A DNA stretch of 55,415 bases from an uncultured Opitutales bacterium (GTDB lineage: Bacteria > Verrucomicrobiota > Verrucomicrobiia > Opitutales > Intestinicryptomonadaceae), in NCBI GenBank assembly GCA_944390805.1, contig CALXQW010000031.1, positions 1-55,415 of the forward strand, read 5' to 3'. A model generated the notes under the pieces. The model searched no databases. It had not been told where the DNA came from and was given only the letters and a program-made list of their open reading frames with translations. The position numbers and the translations under genes were made by a program. Position 1 is the stretch's first letter. Each line of letters starts with the position of its first letter. Of this stretch, positions 43,310 through 51,642 are shown piece after piece.

Positions 43310-44725
43310 ATGTCGGCGGAATATCTAAATATATCGAGAAAAACCGGAGGGTACCGTTCTGATAGGCTTTCCGACTTCGGAGAGGTGGAGATGCATCTTC
43401 CTCTCTCCGATATAATGGTTCAGGCTTCGCGGTGTATGGGGTGCGGAATACCGTTTTGCCACGGTTACGGTTGTCCGCTTGCAAACGATATACCCGGTTT
43501 TAACCTTGCGGTAAAAGAGGGCAGGCTTGCAGATGCGTACAAGATTCTTTCCACGACATCTCCTTTTCCGGAGTTTACTGCGAGAGTATGTCCCGCTACA
43601 TGCGAGGCGTCTTGCTGTTCCGGATTACTGTCTGATGCAGTGAGCATAAGGCAGATAGAATACGCAATTATAGAAAATGCATTTCTGAACGGAATTGTTG
43701 AGCGCGATAAGCCAAAATTCAGGACTGGCCGGAGAGTTGCTGTTATAGGTTCAGGTCCGTCTGGGCTTGCGGCGGCGGACTGTCTAAATAAACTTGGACA
43801 CGAGGTTGTAGTGTTTGAGAAAAACGCATCTTTGGGTGGGCTATTGCGCTACGGCATACCTGATTTTAAACTTGCAAAAAGCGTGATAGAACGGCGCATA
43901 GACGTAATGGGAGAGCAAGGCGTATTCTTCGAGCCCGGAGTGGAGATAGGCACTGACATATCAGCTGAATATCTTAGAAGGAAGTTCGATGCCGTATGTC
44001 TTTGCATAGGTTCTGAAGAGCCAAGGGACTTGCCTGTGGAGGGTCGTTCTCTGGGCGGAGTTCATTTTGCTCTTGAGTTTTTATCATCCCAAAACCGTGC
44101 AAATTCTGGAGAGGCAGCTGGGGTTAAGATATCCGCAAAGGGAAAGAAGGTTCTTATAATAGGCGGAGGAGATACCGGCAGCGACTGCCTTGGAACAGCG
44201 TTGCGTCAGGGAGCAAAAGAGGTTTTGCAAGTTGAGATAATGCCGCAGCCTCCGGCGGAGCGTTCTCCTTCAACACCGTGGCCAGAGTGGCCTTATATGC
44301 TTAGAACTTCAAGCTCTCATCTTGAGGGTGGAAAGCGCATGTGGGGAGTATCTGTCAAAAAGATATTCGGTAGAAACGGGGTTGTAAAAGGTGTTGAGGC
44401 GGTTCTTCTCGACTGGCAGTTTGATGCTTCCGGCAGACCCAAAAGGCCTGTTGAGAGGGAAAATAGCCTATTTAAGCTTGAAGCTGATTTGATTCTTCTT
44501 GCAATGGGATTTACCGGTGTAAAGAAGAAAGGTCTTGTGGAGGAGCTCGGATTGGAGATTGCACCGCGCGGCATGATAGCGGCAAACGCGTCGTGCGCAA
44601 CAAATATGGACAGCGTATTTGCATGCGGAGACTGTGTAAGTGGGCCATCTCTGGTATCGAGATCTATGGCTGCTGGTAAATTTGCGGCTTCAAATATTGA
44701 CTGTCGGCTCAAAAAACTTTTATAG
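43310..44725 (+). CDS. gltD: Glutamate synthase (GOGAT), small subunit
   Basis: The protein has 471 residues. It brings electrons from NADPH through FAD and two 4Fe-4S clusters to GltB. Cluster cysteines are seen in CMGCGIPFCHGYGCPLAND and CPATCEASC; the FAD motif is VIGSGPSGLAAADCLNKLGH and the NADPH motif IIGGGDTGSDCLGTAL; the C-terminal FAD contact is SVFACGDCVSGPSLV. The length is normal. The next gene, for a NifA-like activator, starts 15 bases after its stop, so three genes share the sigma-54 promoter. Confidence 0.96.
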   Translation: MSAEYLNISRKTGGYRSDRLSDFGEVEMHLPLSDIMVQASRCMGCGIPFCHGYGCPLANDIPGFNLAVKEGRLADAYKILSTTSPFPEFTARVCPATCEASCCSGLLSDAVSIRQIEYAIIENAFLNGIVERDKPKFRTGRRVAVIGSGPSGLAAADCLNKLGHEVVVFEKNASLGGLLRYGIPDFKLAKSVIERRIDVMGEQGVFFEPGVEIGTDISAEYLRRKFDAVCLCIGSEEPRDLPVEGRSLGGVHFALEFLSSQNRANSGEAAGVKISAKGKKVLIIGGGDTGSDCLGTALRQGAKEVLQVEIMPQPPAERSPSTPWPEWPYMLRTSSSHLEGGKRMWGVSVKKIFGRNGVVKGVEAVLLDWQFDASGRPKRPVERENSLFKLEADLILLAMGFTGVKKKGLVEELGLEIAPRGMIAANASCATNMDSVFACGDCVSGPSLVSRSMAAGKFAASNIDCRLKKLL

Positions 44726-44740
44726 AATTTGCCGATAAAA

Positions 44741-46288
44741 ATGAGCCAACACGTAGAAATAGCCGTACTAAATAAGATAAGTCATCTTGTCGCCAGGAGA
44801 ATTCCTGTTGGCGATATGTTGCGTGAAGTTTTGGAAATTCTCCATACGGAGATGGGTCTCTTGCGTGGAACGGTAACCTTGCGCGAGGGAGATTTGCTTG
44901 TCATAGAGGCATCTGAAGGCCTTAGCAAAGAGGAAATTCAACGAGGCACATACAGGGTTGGAGAGGGAATAACCGGCATGGTAGCCAAGACGGCGAAAGG
45001 CGTGTTGATACCTGATATCTCAAAGGAAAAAGGCTTTTTAAATAGAACCAAAGCCAGAACAGATTTTAAGAATATAGCATATATATGCGTTCCGATAATA
45101 TACCAAGACGAGGTTATAGGAACACTTAGCATAGATATTCCAAATAATATAAATTCCGACCTCAACGCCGACTATCATTTATTGGATACCATTTCCACCA
45201 TTATGGCTGAGGCCATTTTTGCCGCATATTCCGACAAGGAAGAGCGGGAAAAGCTAATTGCCCAAAGTCGCATACTCCAGTTGGAATTGGAAAATAAGCT
45301 TAGGCCGTCGAACATAATAGGCAACTGCAACAACATGAAGAAGGTTTACTCCATGGTTTCAAAAGTTGCCTCATCAAACGCCACCGTGCTTATAAGAGGG
45401 GAATCTGGCACAGGAAAGGAACTTGTGGCAAGGGCTATACAGAAGGCGTCGCAAAGGGCAGACAAGCCTTTTGTTGTGGTAAATTGTGCGGCGCTTCCGG
45501 AGAGTCTGATAGAAAGCGAGCTTTTCGGACATGAGAAAGGGTCGTTTACAGGTGCCGTAAACCGCAAGATAGGCCTTGCCGAAGTTGCAAATACGGGAAC
45601 GCTTTTTTTGGACGAGATAGGCGATATCTCTTTGCCTATGCAGTTAAAACTTTTGCGTTTCATACAAGAGCACAGCTTTTACAGGGTTGGCGGCAACGAG
45701 GAGCGCAAGGTGGACGTGCGCATAATAGCGGCCACTAGCCGCAATCTTGAGGATATGATAAGCAAGGGCACTTTTAGGGAGGATTTGTACTACAGGCTCA
45801 ATGTTTTTCCCATATATTTGCCAGCACTCAGAAACCGCAAGTGCGACATAGTTTTATTGGCTGAATATTTTTTGCAGAAGTACAATAAGATTCACGGCAA
45901 AAACATAGTAAGGATATCCACACCCGCCATAAATATGCTGACGCAGTACTATTGGCCAGGCAATGTCAGGGAGCTGGAGAACTGCATGGAGTTTTCCGTG
46001 CTTAACACATCCGATAACGTAATAAACGGCTACAATCTTCCGCCGAGCCTTCAGACGGCTGAAGACACCGGAACAAATCTTGTTTCGACAGAGGGTGCTG
46101 CCGCCTCAGAAGGGGGCGACTACGAGTCTTTAGTGTCGAGCTTTGAGCGCGAGCTTATCGTGGAGGCCTTGAAGCTGAAGAACGGCAACGCCTCCGCAGC
46201 GGCAAAGCATCTGGGCGCAACGCAGCGTGTAATTTTGTACAAGATAAAGAAACTTGGAATAGACACTTCTTTATACAAGAGCTCTTAA
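44741..46288 (+). CDS. Sigma-54 transcription activator, NifA family (GAF-AAA+-Fis)
   Basis: The protein has 515 residues from the ATG at 44741. Residues ~10-165 are a GAF sensor domain of the NifA type ([17 protein letters not shown]). Residues ~190-420 are the AAA+ motor: Walker A GESGTGKE (220-227), the sigma-54 contact loop GSFTGA (267-272, Ser for the common Ala) and Walker [10 protein letters not shown] (287-295). The last ~50 residues are a Fis-type helix-turn-helix ([20 protein letters not shown]). The operon position behind gltBD and the two sigma-54 promoters around glnN-gltB make it the likely activator of both and of itself. No nif genes are present here, so nitrogen assimilation rather than fixation is the inferred role. 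The effector of the GAF domain is unknown. Confidence 0.9.
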   Translation: MSQHVEIAVLNKISHLVARRIPVGDMLREVLEILHTEMGLLRGTVTLREGDLLVIEASEGLSKEEIQRGTYRVGEGITGMVAKTAKGVLIPDISKEKGFLNRTKARTDFKNIAYICVPIIYQDEVIGTLSIDIPNNINSDLNADYHLLDTISTIMAEAIFAAYSDKEEREKLIAQSRILQLELENKLRPSNIIGNCNNMKKVYSMVSKVASSNATVLIRGESGTGKELVARAIQKASQRADKPFVVVNCAALPESLIESELFGHEKGSFTGAVNRKIGLAEVANTGTLFLDEIGDISLPMQLKLLRFIQEHSFYRVGGNEERKVDVRIIAATSRNLEDMISKGTFREDLYYRLNVFPIYLPALRNRKCDIVLLAEYFLQKYNKIHGKNIVRISTPAINMLTQYYWPGNVRELENCMEFSVLNTSDNVINGYNLPPSLQTAEDTGTNLVSTEGAAASEGGDYESLVSSFERELIVEALKLKNGNASAAAKHLGATQRVILYKIKKLGIDTSLYKSS

Positions 46289-46583
46289 CGGAGCTTCCTC
46301 TTGTAATAGATTATTAGAATAGTTTTATTATTTTGAACAAATCAGATTCTCTTTCTGGAGAATTTATTGGGACGGATTCTCTTCTATTGCAGAAAAAGAA
46401 AAAATATTTAGATTTTTCTTCTTTTACTTTAAGGTTTATTTTTGCAGATAGTTTTTATTTTCATCGCAGCTTTTAAATTAGAGCATACTTGAATAGAAGT
46501 TAAAGCCGATACTTGTTTTACGTTTGCTTTCTATACTGTTCGCATGAAGATCTCTTAAAATTTCACCTAAGATAAGAATATCT
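46289..46583. other. AT-rich gap between convergent genes
   Basis: The 295 bases between the activator gene (+) and recO (-) hold no credible gene. Weak hairpins are visible: ATTCTC/GAGAAT (46346-46363) followed by TTATT, and AAGATA/TATCTT (46569-46584) at the recO stop. Either could help end transcription, but neither is a strong terminator. Confidence 0.5.
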
Positions 46584-47204
46584 TCAGCTTAACAGAATAT
46601 CCGTATTTGCAGCCGTCCAGATCTCAAGCCGTTTTAAAAGTCTTGCAAAGTCTGACTCCTTCAACGAGCCAAGATCTTTTGATGGCGTCTTTAGGGCAAG
46701 CCTTAATATGTCGGCGTCTCCTGAACCTAAGGATGGGAAAAAGTCCTCCTTAACGGCATAGCCTTCGTCTCGGCAAAAAACATACAAGAACTTTAATAAA
46801 ACAAGGTCTGCGTTAGCCCCGGTATTCAGCGCTTCCAATGCCCCAACTATGACTCTGTAAAAATCTTTGGGATTTTCCGAATATCTGCCGTTTTTTTCTA
46901 CCCAAAGGCAAATGCGCGCAGCAGCTGAAAAACACGCGTAATCTTTGGGTATGCCTTCCATGCGCTCCGCAACGGAGAAATCCTTTAACGCAAATAAATC
47001 TGCGTTCTCATCGCTTCCAAAAGGCGCAAGTTCAAACGAACATTGGTCGAATAAATCCGGCAAAACGGATGTCTTTGTTGCGGAAACTTTCCTCATGGCG
47101 GCAATAAGGCCGCGCTTTGGGGAAAATATCCTAAACAAAAGGGAATTTTCCCCCTTCTCCTGCCTGTCGAGCACTACGCCCTCTATCTCAAAATGCGAAG
47201 CCAC
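46584..47204 (-). CDS. recO: DNA repair protein RecO
   Basis: The protein has 206 residues, slightly shorter than the typical ~240. The N-terminal OB-fold (FEIEGVVLDRQEKGENSLLF, FSPKRGLIAAMRKVSATKTS) is typical of RecO, followed by an all-helical domain. The CxxC zinc site of many RecO proteins is not evident. RecO helps load RecA on SSB-coated DNA with RecR. The start is a GTG seven bases after the DUF502 stop. It is transcribed with DUF502, ybeY and the isomerase-like gene. Confidence 0.8.
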   Translation of the reverse strand: MASHFEIEGVVLDRQEKGENSLLFRIFSPKRGLIAAMRKVSATKTSVLPDLFDQCSFELAPFGSDENADLFALKDFSVAERMEGIPKDYACFSAAARICLWVEKNGRYSENPKDFYRVIVGALEALNTGANADLVLLKFLYVFCRDEGYAVKEDFFPSLGSGDADILRLALKTPSKDLGSLKESDFARLLKRLEIWTAANTDILLS

Positions 47205-47210
47205 AAAATA

Positions 47211-47903
47211 TTAATCGGATTTCTTCGCTCCGCCGGAATCCTTTGAATCCGGCTCTCCAGACCCCTCAAAGTCTCCCCACGGAGGCACAACAGCACCGCC
47301 GGAAATTATAAGCTTCATGCCCTCAGATATCGTCATGTCTAAGTGAGTGACTGAGTATTCAGGTATCATAACTAAAAATCCGCTAGTAGGATTGGGGGTG
47401 GTGGGTATAAATACGTTTAAAACACGTTCGCCCGTCTTGGCTTGTACCTCGCCCTTTGAATCGCTCGTTAAAAACCCTATGGCATACATTCCCTTGCGCG
47501 GAAACTCCGTGAGCACAACTTCCTGAAATACCGCCTTCTTCTGCTTTGAAAATGTATCAACTATCTGCTTTACGGTCTTGTATACAGTGCGTGCAAACGG
47601 AATCTTCTCTATTAGAAACTCAGAAAGATTTATCAGCAGCTTTCCAAAGAAAAACCTCGAGAAGAATCCTATAGCCGTTATGAGCGCCAAGACTATTAGT
47701 GTTGATACTAGGTCAAGCAGCGTTGATCCAACAGCATTTTGGGGGAAATCCCTGCCAAAGAAATTAAATATCGGCGCAAATACTATCTCACTTACGGGCG
47801 TTCCTATCTTGCCTATCAGAAATACAACAACAAACACCGTTATTGTAAGCGGTAAAACCACTATGATTCCCGTTATGAAAGAATTTCTTATTGTCTTTAA
47901 CAT
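47211..47903 (-). CDS. DUF502 inner-membrane protein
   Basis: The protein has 230 residues. Two transmembrane segments at ~8-30 and ~60-85 enclose a periplasmic loop, followed by a cytoplasmic beta-rich domain with the family motifs IPFARTVYKTVKQIVDTFS, NVFIPTTPNPTSGFLVMIPE and ISEGMKLIISGGAVVP. DUF502 proteins are widespread, with no established biochemical role. The acidic, Gly/Ser-rich last 20 residues are likely disordered. It starts 12 bases after ybeY. Confidence 0.88.
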   Translation of the reverse strand: MLKTIRNSFITGIIVVLPLTITVFVVVFLIGKIGTPVSEIVFAPIFNFFGRDFPQNAVGSTLLDLVSTLIVLALITAIGFFSRFFFGKLLINLSEFLIEKIPFARTVYKTVKQIVDTFSKQKKAVFQEVVLTEFPRKGMYAIGFLTSDSKGEVQAKTGERVLNVFIPTTPNPTSGFLVMIPEYSVTHLDMTISEGMKLIISGGAVVPPWGDFEGSGEPDSKDSGGAKKSD

Positions 47904-47915
47904 GTTTGTATCAGT

Positions 47916-48389
47916 TTAACTGTGTTTCTTGAATTTAAATATCTCAGGCGTCTCCGAACGGATAATTGCCAGTGCAAGAGCCTCGGCGGAACGCATCTTC
48001 TTGGCGTCCTCAGGGGCGATGTCGTCAACCCCGGCAAGATGAAGATACCCGTGGGCTATGTACAAGCTCAGCTCCTCTGAGGCCGTGTTGCTAAATCTTT
48101 CGCACCAGTCCAAAGCGCGCTCGGCGCTTACGCATATCTCTCCAGAGTATCCGTCGGTATGGTCGCCGTCAAAAGTAATTACGTCTGTATCGGAAGCGTC
48201 GTTGAGAAAATCTATATGTATTTTTCTCAATCCCTCGTCGGTAAATACCGCCACGGAGATCTCGCCTTCAGGGGCGCGCAAATCCTCCGGCAGAAGAGTG
48301 TCCAATTTATTTATCAACAGCTCTATGTCTGCATCGCTAAAAGATACAATATCTTCAGCGTAGTTTGATACCTCAATGGATCTCGTCAT
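47916..48389 (-). CDS. ybeY: Endoribonuclease YbeY (rRNA maturation)
   Basis: The 157-residue protein belongs to the single-strand-specific metal-dependent RNase family that acts in 16S rRNA 3' maturation and ribosome quality control. The conserved strand VITFDGDHTDGYSGEICVSA and the metal motif HGYLHLAGVDDI are present. The standard motif is H-x3-H-x5-H; here the third position is Asp. Asp can bind zinc, so activity is not excluded. Its ATG overlaps the stop of the upstream gene by four bases. Confidence 0.87.
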   Translation of the reverse strand: MTRSIEVSNYAEDIVSFSDADIELLINKLDTLLPEDLRAPEGEISVAVFTDEGLRKIHIDFLNDASDTDVITFDGDHTDGYSGEICVSAERALDWCERFSNTASEELSLYIAHGYLHLAGVDDIAPEDAKKMRSAEALALAIIRSETPEIFKFKKHS

Positions 48390-49333
48390 GAGAGAATATC
48401 CTCCATAAATTTCCTCGAATCCACTACATCTGACTCCGGCACGGCCGAGTTTATCTCCAATATGAAAAGATGATTCTTGGCGTCAAAAAATCTCTTCAGC
48501 GATTGAAAATCTATGCAGCCCTTGCCTATGCCCTGGTGGTCCTTGCCGTTTTGGTCGCAGTCGTGCAGGTGCCAGCCGGCAATATTCTTGGCGGTCTTCT
48601 CCAGAAGCTCAACCTGGGTGCAAAAACCCATAAGCTCCTTTATCTTGGAATGACCAATATCGTGCCATGCGCGGACAAAATCGTGCTCCTTTGCAAGCTC
48701 AAGCATGTCGGAAAAGGTATTGTCCATAGGCAGTTCTCCAACGCCTTCTCTGTTCTCTATCCCCATGAGAATTCCAGAACCATCAAAATCGTCCGCAATG
48801 GCGTCTATATTGCCTGCGATGTTCTCGTAAGCCTTAAATACCTTCCTCCTTGACGACCTTAAAAATTTATCGCGCGCAGCACAAAAAGATTTGTCTTCCA
48901 AGAGTTTATCAAAACCTACGGCATCGGCCTTTGCTCTCAGTGCCGCGGCTCTGTCGTAAAAAAAGTAGTTTAGGCTGCCCATGTGAAAGACTATCGCGCG
49001 GGCTTTGCATTCCTTTGCGTAGGCAACAGTGTTTTTGCTGTGCCGCAGCCACTGTGCGGATTCATTCTTCCAGCTTGTGCTCGGAGAGAATAAATTTGGT
49101 GAAGGGCCCTTTGCAAAGCTGGGGATCGGACAAAAATTGTGCAAAGACGACACCTTAACAACTCCTTCCGACAGAGCCTTTGCTATTCCATCTAATGCCG
49201 TTATTGGAGTTGAGTGCCCAAGTTCTACATATTCAAACCCGTATTCGGCAGCCTTACAGAGCATTTTGTAGCCGTCTTTGAAGCGCCTTTGCAGATAGCT
49301 TGTAGATAGAGATATTACAGGTTTATCATACAT
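48386..49333 (-). CDS. TIM-barrel sugar isomerase/epimerase-like protein
   Basis: The 315-residue protein belongs to the xylose-isomerase-like / AP endonuclease 2 superfamily. Visible elements are VELGHSTPI, the VFHMGSLNYFF strand, GIENREGVGELPM, RAWHDIGHSKIKELMGF and HLHDCDQNGKDHQGIGKGCI, carrying the glutamate, histidine and aspartate residues that bind the metal in this fold. Such proteins include sugar epimerases, isomerases and endonuclease IV; the substrate cannot be inferred. It is the first gene of the recO operon and coupled to ybeY. TATTAT on the minus strand lies four bases before the ATG, without a good -35. Confidence 0.7.
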   Translation of the reverse strand: MYDKPVISLSTSYLQRRFKDGYKMLCKAAEYGFEYVELGHSTPITALDGIAKALSEGVVKVSSLHNFCPIPSFAKGPSPNLFSPSTSWKNESAQWLRHSKNTVAYAKECKARAIVFHMGSLNYFFYDRAAALRAKADAVGFDKLLEDKSFCAARDKFLRSSRRKVFKAYENIAGNIDAIADDFDGSGILMGIENREGVGELPMDNTFSDMLELAKEHDFVRAWHDIGHSKIKELMGFCTQVELLEKTAKNIAGWHLHDCDQNGKDHQGIGKGCIDFQSLKRFFDAKNHLFILEINSAVPESDVVDSRKFMEDILS

Positions 49334-49629
49334 CGCTATAATACGCTAATTGTAAAATTTCAAAGTTCAAGAGTATAGATTGCCCATATTTTATGGATTT
49401 AGTTATATAAGCCGTGCAGATTTCTTATATTTTCAGTTCTTTATAATGGGTATTTATGTTTGACAGAAATTTTAACATCTTTAGTTTTCAATAGAAAGTA
49501 AACGACGCGGGTATTTATTCTTCTTTGTCTGGAGCATTTATATTGATGCTTTGATCTCTGAAAAATAATTCTTTGCGGAATTTTCGTTTAAAAGGGGATA
49601 TAACAATAGCAAGTAGTAAACTATTATAT
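49334..49629. promoter_or_regulatory. Intergenic region with candidate promoter for the FAD oxidoreductase gene
   Basis: No gene is seen in these AT-rich 296 bases between divergent units. TTGACA at 49460-49465 followed after 16 bases by TAGTTT is the best plus-strand promoter candidate, implying a leader of about 135 bases. No riboswitch-like structure was recognised. Confidence 0.35.
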
Positions 49630-51618
49630 ATGGATATAAAAAAACTTTCAAATATTGGGCGCAGAAGCTTTCTTTCAAATATGACGGCAGCGGCAGGCTG
49701 CATATTGGCGGCGAGAGTCAATGTTTCAGCCCGCGAGAATTCTGCGGAGATTCCGCAGCAGGCTAATCTTGCATTGATATCGCCAAATGATTCTTCCAAA
49801 CCTTATGCGTCGGAGAAGAATATGCGCAATATTTCCCTCTCTACGGACGTCTTGGTTGCGGGCGGCGGCCTTGCTGGAGTTCTTGCGGCAATAGCGGCTG
49901 CTAGGAGGGGTGCAAAAGTTGTGATATGTCAAGACAGGTCGCGTTTGGGCGGGAATGCCAGCGCAGAGGTTAGAATGCATCCTTTAGGAGTTAATCCCGG
50001 GCGTAACGGATTTAGAGAGGGCGGCATATTGGAGGAGATAAAGCTAGATTGCGCCGTGCATAATCCGCATTGCTCGTGGGAACTTTGGGATTTGTCTTTG
50101 TACGACAAGCTTGTTTCTCTTCCGAATATAACTGTTCTTTTGGATACTACAGTTTTCGGGGCGGAGGTATCTAAGGACGGCTCAAAGATAAATAATGTGC
50201 GCGCCCGTTGCGATACCAGCAGAACCATTTACACCATAACAGCCAAACAATATATAGATTGTACCGGAGATGCGCGTCTTGCCATGGAGGCTGGAGACGA
50301 TCTTATGTTTGGTCGAGAAAAGCCTGAGAAATTTGGAGAGAGCCTTGCCGATTATGACGACGAAGGCACATGCATGGGCTCTACCATACTCTTTACCGCT
50401 AAGGATTTGGGTCGTCCGATTCCGTATAAAGCTCCCGATTGGGCGGTTAAGATAAAGCCTGAGATGCTGAAGAAACGCAGGCTCAGCAAGAGGGATTTGT
50501 CGTACGGCTATTGGTGGATAGAGCTTGGCGGAGACACCAATGCAGTGTCTGACAATGAGCGTTTGCGTTTTGAATTGCTGCGCGTGGTTTTGGGAATTTG
50601 GGATTATCTCAAGAATGAGGGGGCTCCGGAAGAGGCTGCAAACTATGCGTTGGATTTCATAGGCATGATACCCGCAAGGAGGGAGACTTATAGGATTGTT
50701 TCTGAGTATATCATGACGCAATCCGACATAGAAGGCGGTTGGAAGAAGTTTGACGATCCTGTTTGCGTGGGTGGGTGGTCTATGGACGACCATCCCAAAA
50801 AGGGATTTTACGATTTTGACCGCGCGCCCTGTCGGCAGGCTCCTGTAAAGCCCTACAACATTCCTTTTGGAAGCCTGATATCAAAGAAAATCAAGAATCT
50901 TATGATGGCGGGCAGAAATGCCGGGGTAAGCCATGTTGCGCTTTCTTCAACGCGCGTTATGGCAACTACGGCATGTATGGGACAGGCTGTCGGAACGGCG
51001 GCGGCGCTTTGCGTTGCAAAGGGGGTTTCGGCGTCGCAGCTTAGGGCGGATAAAAATAACCTTGAGGAGCTTAAACAGACTCTTCTTCGCGACGATCAAA
51101 CCATACTTGGTATAAAGAATGCCGATCCTAAAGATTTGGCGCTAAAGGCAAAAGTAACGGCGAGTGCCTCGGCGGAGGGGACGAAGCCGGAGAATGTCAT
51201 AAATGGAGTTTCTTTCGACACAAAGCCTGATCCGAAATCTCCGCGCGGGAACGAGAACCGTTGGTTGGCTTCCGCAAACGGATCTCCATGGCTAAGGCTT
51301 TCATGGAACGAACCGCAGAAGATTTCGGAGGTTGAAATAACTTTTGATACGGGCTGCAGAAACTTGGCAATATCGGGGTCTGCCCAATACAGAAAGTCTG
51401 TATTATTTGCCCCTCAGAGCGAATGTGTTAAGGATTTTGTCCTTTCCGCGGTGGATAAAAACGGCAATGAAAAAATTCTTGCGGAGGTGAAAGACAATTA
51501 CCAGCGCAAGGTTAGGCTATCTTTTGATCCTGTTTACGCGCGTTCCATAAAGCTGAAGATACTTTCCACCAATGGCGACAAACTTGCCGCTGTCTACGAG
51601 ATACGCGCGTACGCATAA
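49630..51618 (+). CDS. Tat-exported FAD-dependent oxidoreductase with C-terminal galactose-binding-like domain
   Basis: The protein has 662 residues from the ATG at 49630. The N-terminus has a twin-arginine signal (NIGRRSFLSNMTAAAG), so it is exported folded with its cofactor. The FAD site is VLVAGGGLAGVLAAIAAARR with SRLGGNASAEVRMHP, matching the FAD_oxidored family that is frequent in glycan-degrading Bacteroidota, Verrucomicrobiota and Lentisphaerota. Residues ~520-662 (KAKVTASASAEGTKPENVIN, WLRLSWNEPQKISEVEITFD) look like a discoidin/F5-8C-type sugar-binding domain. The substrate is unknown. It is followed 24 bases later by another exported protein, probably its partner. An in-frame TTG at 49573 would place the Tat signal internally and is rejected. 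Confidence 0.85.
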   Translation: MDIKKLSNIGRRSFLSNMTAAAGCILAARVNVSARENSAEIPQQANLALISPNDSSKPYASEKNMRNISLSTDVLVAGGGLAGVLAAIAAARRGAKVVICQDRSRLGGNASAEVRMHPLGVNPGRNGFREGGILEEIKLDCAVHNPHCSWELWDLSLYDKLVSLPNITVLLDTTVFGAEVSKDGSKINNVRARCDTSRTIYTITAKQYIDCTGDARLAMEAGDDLMFGREKPEKFGESLADYDDEGTCMGSTILFTAKDLGRPIPYKAPDWAVKIKPEMLKKRRLSKRDLSYGYWWIELGGDTNAVSDNERLRFELLRVVLGIWDYLKNEGAPEEAANYALDFIGMIPARRETYRIVSEYIMTQSDIEGGWKKFDDPVCVGGWSMDDHPKKGFYDFDRAPCRQAPVKPYNIPFGSLISKKIKNLMMAGRNAGVSHVALSSTRVMATTACMGQAVGTAAALCVAKGVSASQLRADKNNLEELKQTLLRDDQTILGIKNADPKDLALKAKVTASASAEGTKPENVINGVSFDTKPDPKSPRGNENRWLASANGSPWLRLSWNEPQKISEVEITFDTGCRNLAISGSAQYRKSVLFAPQSECVKDFVLSAVDKNGNEKILAEVKDNYQRKVRLSFDPVYARSIKLKILSTNGDKLAAVYEIRAYA

Positions 51619-51642
51619 GTCTTGCAAATTTCCCATGGAATT

